Source of the DNA: Myxococcales bacterium
Lineage (GTDB): Bacteria > Myxococcota_A > Bradymonadia > Bradymonadales > GCA-2716585
DNA: 64,000 nucleotides
Assembly (NCBI GenBank): GCA_002716585.1
Contig: PBBL01000011.1
Span: 89,211-153,210, forward strand
Direction of reading: 5' to 3'
Shown in pieces: positions 11,219 through 21,764 of this stretch (position 1 is the stretch's first letter; every line of letters starts with the position of its first letter). The position numbers and the translations under genes were made by a program. The notes under the pieces were generated by a model, which was not told the origin of the DNA, did no database searches, and worked only from the letters and a program-made list of their open reading frames with translations.

Positions 11219-13287
11219 TGGCGATCAAGCTGAGCCCGGACATCGCGCTGCCCATCCTCCTCACCGCCGCGTGCCTGGTGGCCGCGCCGACGGTCGCCTC
11301 CGCGCAGGAGGGGCAGACCTTCGTCTACACCATCAAGGGCGGCGAGACCTGCATGTCCATCGCTGAGCGCTTCTACGGGGAGAAGACCCACTACAACCTG
11401 ATCCACCAGCACAACCCCGACCTCGGCCCGCTCCCACACGACCTCCAGCCAGGACAGCAGATTCGCCTCCCCCTCCTGATCGACGACCCCGACGCGCGCG
11501 TCACCGGGCGCCGCGGCGAGGTGCGGGCGAAGCCTCCGGCGAGGCCCTCGTGGAAGAGCGCGGCGCTGGGGCTGGAGTTGTACCGCGCGTGGCGCGTCAA
11601 CTCCCGCGATGAGGCCGCCGCCGAGCTGACCTTCCTCGACGCCTCACGGCTCTACATGCGCGAGAACACCCTGGTGATCATCTACGGCAGCACCAGCCGC
11701 AAGATCCGCCGCCAGACCACCGAGGCCGAACTCCAATACGGCACCCTCCGCGCCCGCATGGACGACCTCGCCGGAGGTCAGAAGGCGCTGGAGGTGTCCA
11801 CCCCGGCCTCCGACGCGGAGTTGAGCGGCGGCGAGGCGCTGATCAACGTCGATGAGGAGAAGGTCACCCGCGTCGCGAACCACAGCGGCCGCCCCGCCCG
11901 GGTCGCGGGGAACTCGGCGCGGCGCTCCCGCTCTCCAGCCAAACGCGAGCGCCACGTCGTCCAGGTCAACGCCGGGATGGGCAGCAAGGTCTCGGTCGGT
12001 CAGGACCCCACCCCCCCCAAGCCGCTGCCCCCCGCGCCCGCGTGGGCCACCCCAGCGCGGCGCGCCGTCTTCGCCCCCGGGGGGCAGATCGCGATCTTCT
12101 CCTTCTCCTGGGCCCCGGAGCCCAAGGCGTCGCGCTACCGCGTCGAGTTCTTCGCCGACGCCAACCGCACCCGCAGCCTCGGCGCGACCACCACGCCAGG
12201 CACCGAAGTCGAGCTTCAGCAGCCGCCGGGGAGCTACTTCGTCACTGTCTCCAGCATCGACGACGACAAATTCGAGGGGCCACCCTCCGCGATCGCCCGG
12301 GTGGAGGTCCTGCCGCTCAAGGCGCTCGGCCCCAACAACACCTGGCTCAACGAGGTGGACAGCGTCCCCGCGGGCTCCCGGCTGAGCCTCCCGGACCGCG
12401 GCGCCTGCACCCTCAACGGCGAACCCGCCTCCCAGACCCAGCTCCTCGTCAAGCCGGGCGTCTACACGCTGCGCTGTCAGCTCCCCAGCGCCCCGGAGCC
12501 CGTCGAGACCGAGATCAACGTCCTCCCACTGGAGGTCGATTGGAGCAGCGCTGCGGGCGAGGCCACGATCCAGCGCGGCGCCGTCACCCCGATCGAGGTG
12601 CGCCTCTCCCAGGACGTGCATGCCCCGCTCAAGGGGCTCCCGCCCGCGGAGATCGAGGTCGGGACCCTCGTCAAGCGCGAGCCCGGCGTCTGGGAGACGA
12701 CCGTCCAGGCGAACGACGGGGCGCCCGAGCGCTTCTCGCTCCCCATCGCGATCGACGTCGAAGGCGCCCCGGTGCTGGGCGCGGTGGAGGTGCAGGTCGA
12801 GCGCGGCGCCGCCCCCGAGGAGGAGGAGCTGCTGCTCGTGGAGCTGGGGGCGCTCTTTGACTATGGGTTCCTGTACGCCTCAGGGGCGGAGGGTGACCTG
12901 GCGACCAACCGCTCTCTGCTCCGCCCAGGCTTCCGCGCGGGCCTCCTGGTGGGGCGCCTCGTCTTCGTCGAGGCCGAGCTGGCGCCGGTCTTCGACCTCC
13001 CTGAGGAGGGAGAGGGGCTGACCCGCGCCAGCTACCGCGCCCACGCAGGCGTCTTGATCGATCGGGGCGCGCTCTCGCCGCTGATCCTGCTCGGGCGAGG
13101 CTCGGACATCTTCGTGGGCAACGACGAGCGCATCCAGCCCATCACCTACCTCGGGTTGGGGCTGCGCTGGGAGGCGACGCGGGACGTCGTCCTGCGCATG
13201 GAGCTGCGCCAGGGGCTCGTCGTTCAGGACGACGACGCGCTCGCCAACCAGACCAGCGCCCTGCTCGGCGTCCACTTCGTGTACTGA
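11218..13287 (+). CDS. envelope protein with LysM, FecR-like and C-terminal barrel-like domains
   Basis: 689 residues starting at the ATG that shares a base with the kinase stop (TGATG); a longer open frame upstream is antisense-type shadow. A signal peptide (LLTAACLVAAPTVASA) is followed by a LysM domain (FVYTIKGGETCMSIAERFYG...LQPGQQIRLP), which binds peptidoglycan. A FecR-type domain follows (about 110-245: RLYMRENTLVIIYG, GTLRARM, STPASDAEL). One or two fibronectin/Ig-like beta domains come next. The last 150 residues alternate polar and hydrophobic strands and end in VY, like a small outer-membrane barrel. It plausibly links peptidoglycan to the outer membrane and relates to the cyclase/kinase pair. 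Confidence 0.85.
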
Positions 13288-13310
13288 CGCGAGCGGACGC
13301 TCCAGCGTCA
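13285..13310. terminator. convergent hairpin containing both stop codons
   Basis: TGACGC (13285-13290) pairs with GCGTCA (13305-13310), and GAGC pairs with GCTC around a GGAC loop. The outer arms are the stop codons of the LysM-FecR gene and of pbpC. It is probably a shared terminator; there is no T-run. Confidence 0.45.
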
Positions 13311-15776
13311 ACGCACCTCGATCTCCACCTCGCGCTCCACCTCACCTCGCCCCACCCCGCTCCGGTGCGTCCCACGACGCAGCGGCCAATAGAGCGTGAA
13401 CGGCGCCGCCGCGCGCCCCACCGGCTCGCCACCGACGAACCAGGTCAGCGGACCCTCGACCCCCTCCAGGTGGGCTCGGAGCGCCAGCTGTTGGTCCTCC
13501 GGGCGCCCCTCGGGGTCGAGGATGAACACGTCGCCTGGCAGCGGGTGGACGATGCGGGGGCGTGTTTCAACGGCCAAGGCTTCAACCGCGCCTCCATCAC
13601 ACAGCGGGGACCAGCCGCGCGGCGGCAGCTCAAGCCCCTGCTCCAACGCCCACTCCTCCCAGGCCGGGGGCACCTGGTGAAACACGTGGGTCTCCACGAA
13701 CTCCGCGGGACAGGTCAGCCGCGCCCTCAAGCCGTTGCGCGTGTCGATCGCGACCGCCTGGTGCACCTCACACCGCTCGGGGCCTTCGCCCCGATGCCCG
13801 CCCGCGTCAGGCGCCCCGGAGGCGCCGCGACGACGCTGATGAAACAGCTCCACGCGCACACCGGGGCAGGACGGCCCGGCGGGCTGACCGCTCAACGCGC
13901 ACACCTCGTGCGACCCGACCTCGGCGGGGCGCTCAAACCAGGGCACGTCCGCCGGTCCCGCCGCCTCGGGGTAGAGCTGCTGGAAGACCGCGCGCAGCAT
14001 CGGCGCCGCCCCGGTCACGCCGCTCACCCGGTTCATCGGCGAGCCGTCGAAGTTCCCCACCCACACCGCCACGGTGTACTCCGGGGTCACCCCCACCGCC
14101 CAGTTGTCGCGGAAGTTCGTGCTCGTCCCTGTCTTGGCCGCCACCCGGTAGGGGAGCGCCAGCGGGCCGTTCGCCCCGAACCCGACCAGCCGCGCGTCGT
14201 CGTCGCTGAGCATGTCCAGCAGAGTGTACGCCACGTCGCGCTCGAACCCCCGCCGCGCTGGCGCGTCCTGAGCCCTCCAGGGCGCGCCGTCCACCGCGGC
14301 AAGGGTCCTCCACGGGCGCCACTCGCCGAGCCGCCCCAGCGCGGCGTAGGCCGCCGCCAGGTCCACCAGCCGCACCTCGCCGTCACCCAACACAAACCCG
14401 AGCCCGTAGTACTCGGCGTCCTGGGTCAACGTCTCCAGCCCGGCGCGGCGCAGGCGCGACAGCAGGCTCTGCGCTCCGACCTCCGCCGTCACCGCCACCG
14501 CGGGCACGTTCAACGAGCTACCCAACGCGTCCCGGACGCTGACCGGGCCGTGGAACCGGTGGTTGAAGTTCATCGGCACGTACACCCCGGTCCCCTCCGG
14601 GAACTGGGTCGGCAGATCGGCGATCGGGTCGGCCGCCGTCCCGCCGCTCTCCAGGTAGAGGCCGTACGCGAACGGCTTGAGGGTCGAGCCCGGCTGGCGC
14701 AGCGCCACGACCCCGTCGTTGCCCCCCAGCGCCTCCCGATCCCAGTAATCGCGCGAGCCCACCCAGGCCAGCACCTCGCCGGACTGGGTGTCCAGCACGA
14801 CGACGGCGCCCTGGGAGACACCCCGGCGCTCCACCCGGGCGATCCAACTCTCGACGATCCCCTCGACGCCGCGCTGGAGGTTCAGATCCAGCGTCGTCCG
14901 CACCACCGCCGGGCGCCGCCCACGAAGCTCCTCCATGACCCGATCGGTCAGGTGGGGCGCCTCCACCGAGCCGCGCCGGGGGCGAATCACGAGCGGCTCC
15001 TGGGCGGCGCGGTCGTGCTCGGCCTGGCCGATGGCGCCCCGCTCCAACATCGCCGCCAGGATCTGGCGTTGACGGGCGCGCGCGCCCTCCAGGTTCCGGT
15101 ACGGGTTGAGCGCGCTGGGCGCCTGCGGCAAACCCGCGAGCAGCGCCGCCTCGGCCAGCGACAGCTGCGACGCGGGCTTGCCGAAGTACATCCGGGCCGC
15201 CGCCTCGATCCCGAACAGCTGGTTGCCATAGGGGACGCGGTTGAGGTACTGCGCCAGGATCGCGTCCTTGTCCAGCGACCGCTCCAGGCGCACCGCCCAG
15301 ATCAGCTCCATCACCTTGCGGCGCAGCGTCCGCGGCTGATCGGCGTACTTGATGCGCTTGACGGTCTGCTGCGTCAGCGTCGACGCCCCGGTCACGAGGC
15401 GGCGCCGCTGGATGTTGTAGACCGCCGACCGCCCGATCGCGATCGGATCAAACCCCAGGTGCTCGTAGAACCGCTTGTCCTCGGCGTGGATCGTCGCCGC
15501 CTGCGCGTGCGGCGAGATCTCCTCCAGCGACAGCCAGCGCGACCGCCCCTCGCCGTCGCTGAGCAGCTCCCGCAGCGGGCGCTCCTCGCGATCGACGATC
15601 ATGGTGCTGGTCACCGGCTCGGGGGACAGCTCCTCCGCCGGGAACGGCACCGCCACCACCCAGGTGAGCAGCGCCGCGGCCAGCGCCACCAGCCCGAACC
15701 CGAGCTGGCGGCGCCGCGACCGCCGCGACCGCCGTCGCCGCGCGACCTTCTTCGTCGTGTCGGTGTGCTCCATCAT
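13308..15776 (-). CDS. pbpC: penicillin-binding protein 1C
   Basis: 822 residues, typical of PBP1C. It is a bifunctional peptidoglycan enzyme of the inner membrane with its active domains in the periplasm. A basic cytoplasmic start and one membrane helix (about 25-45) precede a glycosyltransferase domain with the catalytic Glu in AEDKRFYEHLG and the GASTLTQQ motif. The transpeptidase has SxxK in PGSTLKPFAYG, SxN in GSSLNVP and KTGTS. The C-terminal BiPBP-type Ig domain of PBP1C is present. The ATG overlaps the stop of the alpha-2-macroglobulin gene by 4 bases. This pairing is well known in proteobacteria, where the macroglobulin is thought to trap proteases while PBP1C repairs the wall. Confidence 0.93.
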   Translation of the reverse strand: MMEHTDTTKKVARRRRSRRSRRRQLGFGLVALAAALLTWVVAVPFPAEELSPEPVTSTMIVDREERPLRELLSDGEGRSRWLSLEEISPHAQAATIHAEDKRFYEHLGFDPIAIGRSAVYNIQRRRLVTGASTLTQQTVKRIKYADQPRTLRRKVMELIWAVRLERSLDKDAILAQYLNRVPYGNQLFGIEAAARMYFGKPASQLSLAEAALLAGLPQAPSALNPYRNLEGARARQRQILAAMLERGAIGQAEHDRAAQEPLVIRPRRGSVEAPHLTDRVMEELRGRRPAVVRTTLDLNLQRGVEGIVESWIARVERRGVSQGAVVVLDTQSGEVLAWVGSRDYWDREALGGNDGVVALRQPGSTLKPFAYGLYLESGGTAADPIADLPTQFPEGTGVYVPMNFNHRFHGPVSVRDALGSSLNVPAVAVTAEVGAQSLLSRLRRAGLETLTQDAEYYGLGFVLGDGEVRLVDLAAAYAALGRLGEWRPWRTLAAVDGAPWRAQDAPARRGFERDVAYTLLDMLSDDDARLVGFGANGPLALPYRVAAKTGTSTNFRDNWAVGVTPEYTVAVWVGNFDGSPMNRVSGVTGAAPMLRAVFQQLYPEAAGPADVPWFERPAEVGSHEVCALSGQPAGPSCPGVRVELFHQRRRGASGAPDAGGHRGEGPERCEVHQAVAIDTRNGLRARLTCPAEFVETHVFHQVPPAWEEWALEQGLELPPRGWSPLCDGGAVEALAVETRPRIVHPLPGDVFILDPEGRPEDQQLALRAHLEGVEGPLTWFVGGEPVGRAAAPFTLYWPLRRGTHRSGVGRGEVEREVEIEVR

Positions 15777-18700
15777 TGGATCCTCACCTTGAGCGCCTGG
15801 GTGCGGCCGTAGGTGTTCGGCGCGTACATCTCCTCGACGCGGGCGCCGGGGACGGTGAAGGTGCCCGGCGTGGTCGCCCGCGCCAGGTACGCGTGGTTGT
15901 AGACCCCGTTGCGGAGCGAGTCGGCGAACAGCAACACCCGATCGTCGCGCTGCTCGATGAAGTCAAACCCATACGACGGGTACCACCACCAGTCGTCGTC
16001 ATCGTCGTCCTGAGACCCCTCCATCCCTTTGAAGTGGCTCGCGGTCGTGTTGAACGCCGTGTTGATGGGCTCGAAGCCCGCAGGGAGCGGATCCTCGATC
16101 GCGACGTAGTGGCGGTCCTCGGGGACCACCACCGTCAGCCTCACCTTGACCACCTGGCCCGGCTTGACGTCCGTCACCACCTGGCCCTTGTTGGGGCCGT
16201 CCACGGCGATGTACTCGCGCATCAGCGTAAAGCCGTTGTCATAGACCGTCTCTGGCGCCTTCTCACGGACGTAGGAGAGGCGGATGTTGTAGTACAGCGG
16301 CCCCCCCGTCCCCTCACGGATCAGCGACAGCACGTCACCCTCGCGGCCCACCAGATCCTTCATCGGGATGTGGACGTGGCGCGCCGCCAGATCGCGCCCC
16401 TCGAAGCGCTCCTCCATCAGGACCTTGTCGCCGACCCCGATCACGGCGGTGTAGTTGGGCGCCTCCTGCTCCGTCGTCTTGATGTGGTCGGTCAACGAGA
16501 GCACCGCGAAGGCGTTGTCCTGCGTGCTGATCCAGCGGCCGCGCACCCGCGCCTTGAGCAGCCCCCGCGCGAAGCGGGCGACGCGCGGGTCCTTGGGCAT
16601 GGCCCGGCTCATCGCCATGAGCGCGATGGAGTTGGCGCGCACGTCCGAGTCCATCGTCACCCAGTAGCGGTCGTCGCGGCTGGAGGGCAGGCTCATCTCG
16701 CTGCCGTTGTCCTCGACGTCCACGAGCATGTCGTTGAGCAGGTCCTGCACCATGCGGTCGTCGCCCTTGGCCTCCAGGACCGCCATCGCGAGCAGGCCGC
16801 GGGCGAAGTGGGGCAGCTCGTGGCGGGTGTTGTACATCACCTCGTGGTACGAGGGCTCCGGCTCGCCCGCCACCGCCAGCACGTAGGCGGCGAACGGCTT
16901 GACCACGGCCATCGCCTCGCGGTTCCAGTAGTTCGGCGTCTCGACCTCCTCACGCAGCACGCTCCGCAGGTAGTTCTTGAGCCGCGTCAGGCGCGCCTCG
17001 TCCACCTCGTAGCGGCCAGACCGGGCCGCGGTCACGAGCGCCAGCCCCCCATAGACCGACCCCCACGGGTGCGCCGTCGAGCCGCCGGGCCAGTAGGCCA
17101 GCCCGCCCTCGTAGGTCTGCATCTTCCACAAGCGGTTGAGGCCCGCCTGGGCGAAGGTCTTGACCTGACCCTCGTCGATGCCCGGCAGCGGCACGCCCTC
17201 GATCATCTCCCCCATCGCCACGAGCGGCAACGTCCGCCCGGTGGTCTGCTCCACGCAGCCGTAGGGGTAGCCGACCAGGTAGTGCAGGCCCGGGAGCAGC
17301 TCCGCCACCGCCGAGCTGGCCAGCTCGATGTCGAGCCCACCGACCGACGCGACGACGTCCTCCGGCAGGTTGAGCCGCTTCCACAGCACGCCCGAGCCGC
17401 CCGTGCTCGACACCCGCCCGCTCTCGTTGATCGACTCCGTCACCGCCGGGTACTTGACCGGGATGGACCACTCCACCGCGTCCGAGCCGACGAACCCCGC
17501 CACGCCCTGCGCCTTGAAGCGGAACGACGCCTTGCCCGGGTCGCCCACCCGCGCCGGGAAGGCCAGCTCACGGATCTCGTCGGGTCCGAGGTCCACGGTC
17601 TGCCGCTCGCCCGCCGTCAGCGTCACCGGACCGGAGGCGTCGACCTCGACCTCGACCTTGCCCGCGCGGCCCCCCACGGTCTGGACGACCACGCGCACGT
17701 CAAAGCGGTCGCCCGCCGACAGGAAGCGCGGCAGCGCCGGGCGGAGCATCAGCGGCTTCTGGACCGTGACCCGCGACTCGGCCGAGCCAAAGCGGTTGCC
17801 CCCCGACACCGCGACCGCCATCAAGCGGAACGCGGTCAGGTTGTCGGGCAGCTTGAACTCCACCGAGGTCGCCCCGGAGGCCCCGACCTGGACCGTCGGC
17901 ATGAACGCCGCGGTCGTCGCGAAGGCCGAGCGGTAGTTCGTCGACTCGCCGAACGTGCCGCCGCCGCCCTCGTCGCCCTTGTTCGCCTCGTCCTCCATGT
18001 CCACCTTCGCCAGGATGGCGCGGCGGCTCTCCGCCGTCACCACCGCGATCGACTGATGGCGGAAGAAGACCGACTCGGGGCGCGGGGTCTTGTACCCGGT
18101 GAGGCTGAGGACGCCCTCGTCCACGGCCATGAAGGTCACCTCACCCGCGACGGGCTGCCCGTTCGCGTCCTTGAGGTCGATCCGGGCCTGGACCGTCTCG
18201 CCGGGCTCGTAGATCTCCTTCTCAGCCTCCACGGACACCATGAGCCGCTGCCCGCTGGAGTCCACGTTCAACGACGCGTAGCCCATCTTGTACGCGGGCT
18301 TGCCCGGATCGACGCCCGGCGCGTCCTTGTCGGGGTTGTCCACCCGGCCGCGGACGAGCACGACCGACACGTAGGCGTTGGGCATGAGGTCCTCGGTCAC
18401 CGGGATCTCCAGGGTCTGCGCCGAGCCCTTGATCGGCACCACCTTCTGCTCCAGCACGCCGCGGCGCTCGACCGTGACCAGCGCCTGCGCCTCGCGGAAG
18501 GGCGACTTGACCATGATCCGCGCCGTGTCGCCGACCTGGTAGGTCTTCTTGTCAGCGATCAGCTCGATCCGCTCGTCGTCGTCGCGACCCCACCAGAAGT
18601 ACCCGCCGCCCCAGGCGTAGAGGCTCTCCGAGGTCTGGATCACGTTCCCGACCTTGTCCTTGCTGGTGGCCTTGAGCACGTAGTAACCGGGGTTCGGGAG

Positions 18701-21541
18701 GTTGAAGGTGCACCGCGCGGCGTCGCGCTTCGAGCGCACGCTGCACGAGCCCTTGACCGAGTCGACCTCCTCGGTCACCCAGGTGCTGCCGCCGCCCGCG
18801 GACTGCTTGCGGGTCGACTTCCACTCTCGCCGCACCAGGTCGACCTTGATGTTGCGCCCGACCTGCCGCTTCTCATCGATCCCGACCGCGATCAGATCGA
18901 CGTTCACCGGGTCGCTCGCCTTGACGAGGTACTGCTTGCGTTGCATCCCGATGTAGAACTCGCCGGGGTGCACCTTGACGCTCGCCCGGCCCGTGACGAC
19001 CTGGCGGTTGACGTCGGTCACCGTGGCCTCGATGCGCAGCGACTGCGGCCCCTTGAACCGCTCGTGGGCCGCCACCTTGAGCTCTCCCCCCAGGTAGCCC
19101 GCGCCGTCCAGGCTGCCCTCGCCCTCGGTCATGAAGTCGCTGTCGTAGCTGTCGTAGCGCCACCAGAAGCGATCGGCGTTCGGCCCGAAGGCGTAACCCT
19201 CGTACCCGGAGGGGTTGAAGGAGGTCTCCGAGCGGGTCGCGCTCCAGGACGCCTTCGCGCCCGCCATCGGCGCCCCGAACAGGTACTGCCCCGAGACCTT
19301 GAACTGAAAGTCCTGTCCCACGACCACCCCCTCCTCCTTGGAGGTCACCCCGACCTCGAAGTCCGGCGCGCGGTAGGCCTCCACTCGGAAGGAGCCGGTC
19401 GTCTTGCCCTCGATGCCCGAGTTCGCGGGCAGCCCCACCGGGTTGACCTCGATGGAGTAGGTGCCGAGCCCCGCCTTGGGGCGCAGCGGCAGGCTGGTGT
19501 CGAAGCCGCCCAGTTCGGACAGCGTCAGCTCCTGGGTCAGCGCGATCTGGTCGCGCTGATCCTTGACCAGCACCAGCACCCGCTGCACCGGCAGCGGCTC
19601 CAGCTTGCGGCCCCGATCCAGGCGCACGTAGCCCTTGATCTTCACCTGCTCGCCGGGGCGGTAGACGCCCCGCTCGGTGAACACGTAGCCGCGCACCGCC
19701 GCCGCGGGCGCGTCCCACTGGTAGTCGAGGCCGAAGCGGTAGGGGCGGATCTCCATGTCCCAGGACTCCAGGTCCATGAAGCTCATGTCATCGCCCCGGG
19801 TCGCGATCACCATCCGCGGCTTCTTGTCGCCGAAGGTCTTGACCCCGGGGCCCACCGCGACGCCGTCGGCGTTGGTCACCCCGCGCCACAGGACGGTGTT
19901 GTCGGCGCTGCGCATGCTGACCTGAACCCCGTCGAGGGGCTTGGCGCTGGCGAGGCTGGTCGTCCAGACGAGCACGGAGTCGGGGCTGTACTTGGCGGTG
20001 AGGCCGATGTCGGTCACCTGCACCAGCGCCTTCATGTAGCGCTTGCCGGAGCCGTAGTTGTAGCCGTAGAGCTGGTCGTAGGTCGGCGAGTTGACGTCGA
20101 TGTAGACGGCGCCCGCCCGGTCCTTGCCCAACGCCTCGGCGAGGTCGAGGCCGTAGGTCTTGGTGGTGTCCTTCTTGAGCGCCACGGCGAAGGGGCGGTC
20201 GACGGCGGGCTTGATCGGGGTCTTCTCAAAGGCGTCGTCGCCCGACCACCACTCCATCGAGCTGAGGAAGGGGGTGACGGTGTCCTCGTTCAGGCGCAAC
20301 ATGCGCAGGTTGACGTCGGGCGCGTTCCGGAGGGTCAGCGGGTACTTGATCGCCTCGCCGCCAGCGGGCCGCTCCATGAAGTTGACCCCGGTGTTGAGCT
20401 GCAACCGGGGGCGGTAGTGGCCGACCTGGATCGAGCGCGAGACGTTGGCGCCGAGGCCGTTGCCCAGCGTGTCCTTGCACCTCGCGGTGACCGTGACCGT
20501 GTAGGTCTGGCCGGGCTTGGCGTTGGACGGCCGCAGCGTGACGCGCGTGTTGTAGCCGTAGACCGAGCCCAGCTTCACGGCGGGTCGGATCGTGACGCAC
20601 TCCTTGATGGTGTCCCGATCGACGGGGTTGGTGAACTCCAGGTTCCAGCTGTCGCTCGGGGTGCAGTCCGAGGCGTTGCACGACACCCGGCTGACGCCGA
20701 ACTCGCCGTAGGTCTTGAAGCTCGCCGTGTAGGGGCTCTCCAGCCCCAGGCGCCCCTCCTTGAGGGTCACGCTGGAGCCGATCTGGAGCGTGTACGACGA
20801 CGCGAGCGACAGCGGCTGGTTGGGCTTGATCGCGAAGGCGGTCTCGGAGCGCACCTTGTCGTTGCCCCGATCCTTCTCGGTCGGCGTGACGGTCACGCCG
20901 ATCGGGGCGCCGTTCGCGCCGCCCCGCAGCGTGATCGCCTCGCGCAGCGACGTCAGGTCCACCGGGAGGTTGAACTGGACCATGATCACGTCGTCTGGCC
21001 GGAGCCGGGCGTTGTACCAGGACGGATCGTGGCGCACGACCCGCAGCCGCGGGGTGGAGAACGCGAACCGGACCTCCTCCTTCAGCTCCAGGCCGTGCAC
21101 GCTGCGGGTGCCCGCGGGGATGGTCGCCTCAAAGCGGGTGGCCATCGGCGGCTTCACGCTCGGGGGGAAGCTCAGCGTCCGGGTGCCCAACCAGCGAAAC
21201 CGGCCCTCGATCGCCGGGGTGATCCGCAGCGGCGCGTCGGAGACGGCCTTGACGCCGTCCACGTCGACCATCGGTTCGCTGAAGACGACGTTGATCGCGT
21301 TCAGCTCGGCGATCGTGCCGGTGGGCTCCGTCATCACCACCTCAAGCGCCTCGGGGGGTGGCTCCGGGGCGGGCTCGACCTTCAGCGAGGCCTCCGACGG
21401 AAAATTCGACACCACCTCCCCCTCTGGGGGCATCGACAACCGCCGCGATCCATCCCCACACCCTGCGCTCGCCATCAACGGCAGCAACAACAGCAGCCCC
21501 GTCACCTCATGCGCCCTCAAGCGCCTCACCCACGTCCTCAT
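15773..21541 (-). CDS. bacterial alpha-2-macroglobulin lipoprotein
   Basis: 1,922 residues. A signal peptide ends in a lipobox (MASAGC), so it should be lipid-anchored in the periplasm. Repeated macroglobulin (MG) beta domains are followed by the bait region and a thioester motif GCVEQ at about 1427-1431, within the alpha/alpha thioester domain. The MG domains include the typical 'Y.PGE.V.I.G..R' and 'DESG....' type stretches. The function is trapping of attacking proteases by covalent capture. Near the C-terminus is a run of six Asp followed by three Trp, an unusual acidic-aromatic loop. GGAGG lies 9 bases before the ATG. It is the first gene of a two-gene operon with pbpC. Confidence 0.94.
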   Translation of the reverse strand: MRTWVRRLRAHEVTGLLLLLPLMASAGCGDGSRRLSMPPEGEVVSNFPSEASLKVEPAPEPPPEALEVVMTEPTGTIAELNAINVVFSEPMVDVDGVKAVSDAPLRITPAIEGRFRWLGTRTLSFPPSVKPPMATRFEATIPAGTRSVHGLELKEEVRFAFSTPRLRVVRHDPSWYNARLRPDDVIMVQFNLPVDLTSLREAITLRGGANGAPIGVTVTPTEKDRGNDKVRSETAFAIKPNQPLSLASSYTLQIGSSVTLKEGRLGLESPYTASFKTYGEFGVSRVSCNASDCTPSDSWNLEFTNPVDRDTIKECVTIRPAVKLGSVYGYNTRVTLRPSNAKPGQTYTVTVTARCKDTLGNGLGANVSRSIQVGHYRPRLQLNTGVNFMERPAGGEAIKYPLTLRNAPDVNLRMLRLNEDTVTPFLSSMEWWSGDDAFEKTPIKPAVDRPFAVALKKDTTKTYGLDLAEALGKDRAGAVYIDVNSPTYDQLYGYNYGSGKRYMKALVQVTDIGLTAKYSPDSVLVWTTSLASAKPLDGVQVSMRSADNTVLWRGVTNADGVAVGPGVKTFGDKKPRMVIATRGDDMSFMDLESWDMEIRPYRFGLDYQWDAPAAAVRGYVFTERGVYRPGEQVKIKGYVRLDRGRKLEPLPVQRVLVLVKDQRDQIALTQELTLSELGGFDTSLPLRPKAGLGTYSIEVNPVGLPANSGIEGKTTGSFRVEAYRAPDFEVGVTSKEEGVVVGQDFQFKVSGQYLFGAPMAGAKASWSATRSETSFNPSGYEGYAFGPNADRFWWRYDSYDSDFMTEGEGSLDGAGYLGGELKVAAHERFKGPQSLRIEATVTDVNRQVVTGRASVKVHPGEFYIGMQRKQYLVKASDPVNVDLIAVGIDEKRQVGRNIKVDLVRREWKSTRKQSAGGGSTWVTEEVDSVKGSCSVRSKRDAARCTFNLPNPGYYVLKATSKDKVGNVIQTSESLYAWGGGYFWWGRDDDERIELIADKKTYQVGDTARIMVKSPFREAQALVTVERRGVLEQKVVPIKGSAQTLEIPVTEDLMPNAYVSVVLVRGRVDNPDKDAPGVDPGKPAYKMGYASLNVDSSGQRLMVSVEAEKEIYEPGETVQARIDLKDANGQPVAGEVTFMAVDEGVLSLTGYKTPRPESVFFRHQSIAVVTAESRRAILAKVDMEDEANKGDEGGGGTFGESTNYRSAFATTAAFMPTVQVGASGATSVEFKLPDNLTAFRLMAVAVSGGNRFGSAESRVTVQKPLMLRPALPRFLSAGDRFDVRVVVQTVGGRAGKVEVEVDASGPVTLTAGERQTVDLGPDEIRELAFPARVGDPGKASFRFKAQGVAGFVGSDAVEWSIPVKYPAVTESINESGRVSSTGGSGVLWKRLNLPEDVVASVGGLDIELASSAVAELLPGLHYLVGYPYGCVEQTTGRTLPLVAMGEMIEGVPLPGIDEGQVKTFAQAGLNRLWKMQTYEGGLAYWPGGSTAHPWGSVYGGLALVTAARSGRYEVDEARLTRLKNYLRSVLREEVETPNYWNREAMAVVKPFAAYVLAVAGEPEPSYHEVMYNTRHELPHFARGLLAMAVLEAKGDDRMVQDLLNDMLVDVEDNGSEMSLPSSRDDRYWVTMDSDVRANSIALMAMSRAMPKDPRVARFARGLLKARVRGRWISTQDNAFAVLSLTDHIKTTEQEAPNYTAVIGVGDKVLMEERFEGRDLAARHVHIPMKDLVGREGDVLSLIREGTGGPLYYNIRLSYVREKAPETVYDNGFTLMREYIAVDGPNKGQVVTDVKPGQVVKVRLTVVVPEDRHYVAIEDPLPAGFEPINTAFNTTASHFKGMEGSQDDDDDDWWWYPSYGFDFIEQRDDRVLLFADSLRNGVYNHAYLARATTPGTFTVPGARVEEMYAPNTYGRTQALKVRIQ

Positions 21542-21764
21542 GATCCAGAACCTCCCTCAAGAGCCTTCCTGGCCCCGCTGTATCTGCCCAGTGATGATCG
21601 CTCTCTTGATTTGAAACGGGCCGCCATCCCGACGGCGCCCTGCCACACTTCGCAATCGCCGTGCCAACGCCTGCGCCCTGTGCTGACCGGCCTCCAACGC
21701 CAACCCCAGCCACACACATCTACGCATCCCATACCGAAGACATAAAAACGAGATGCCCGCTGGC

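Noticed and set aside
15776..21745. A 1,989-codon plus-strand open frame opposite the macroglobulin gene
   Set aside because: It is a GC-rich antisense shadow, with His/Arg/Val-heavy low-complexity translation and no domain; the minus strand encodes a clear alpha-2-macroglobulin.
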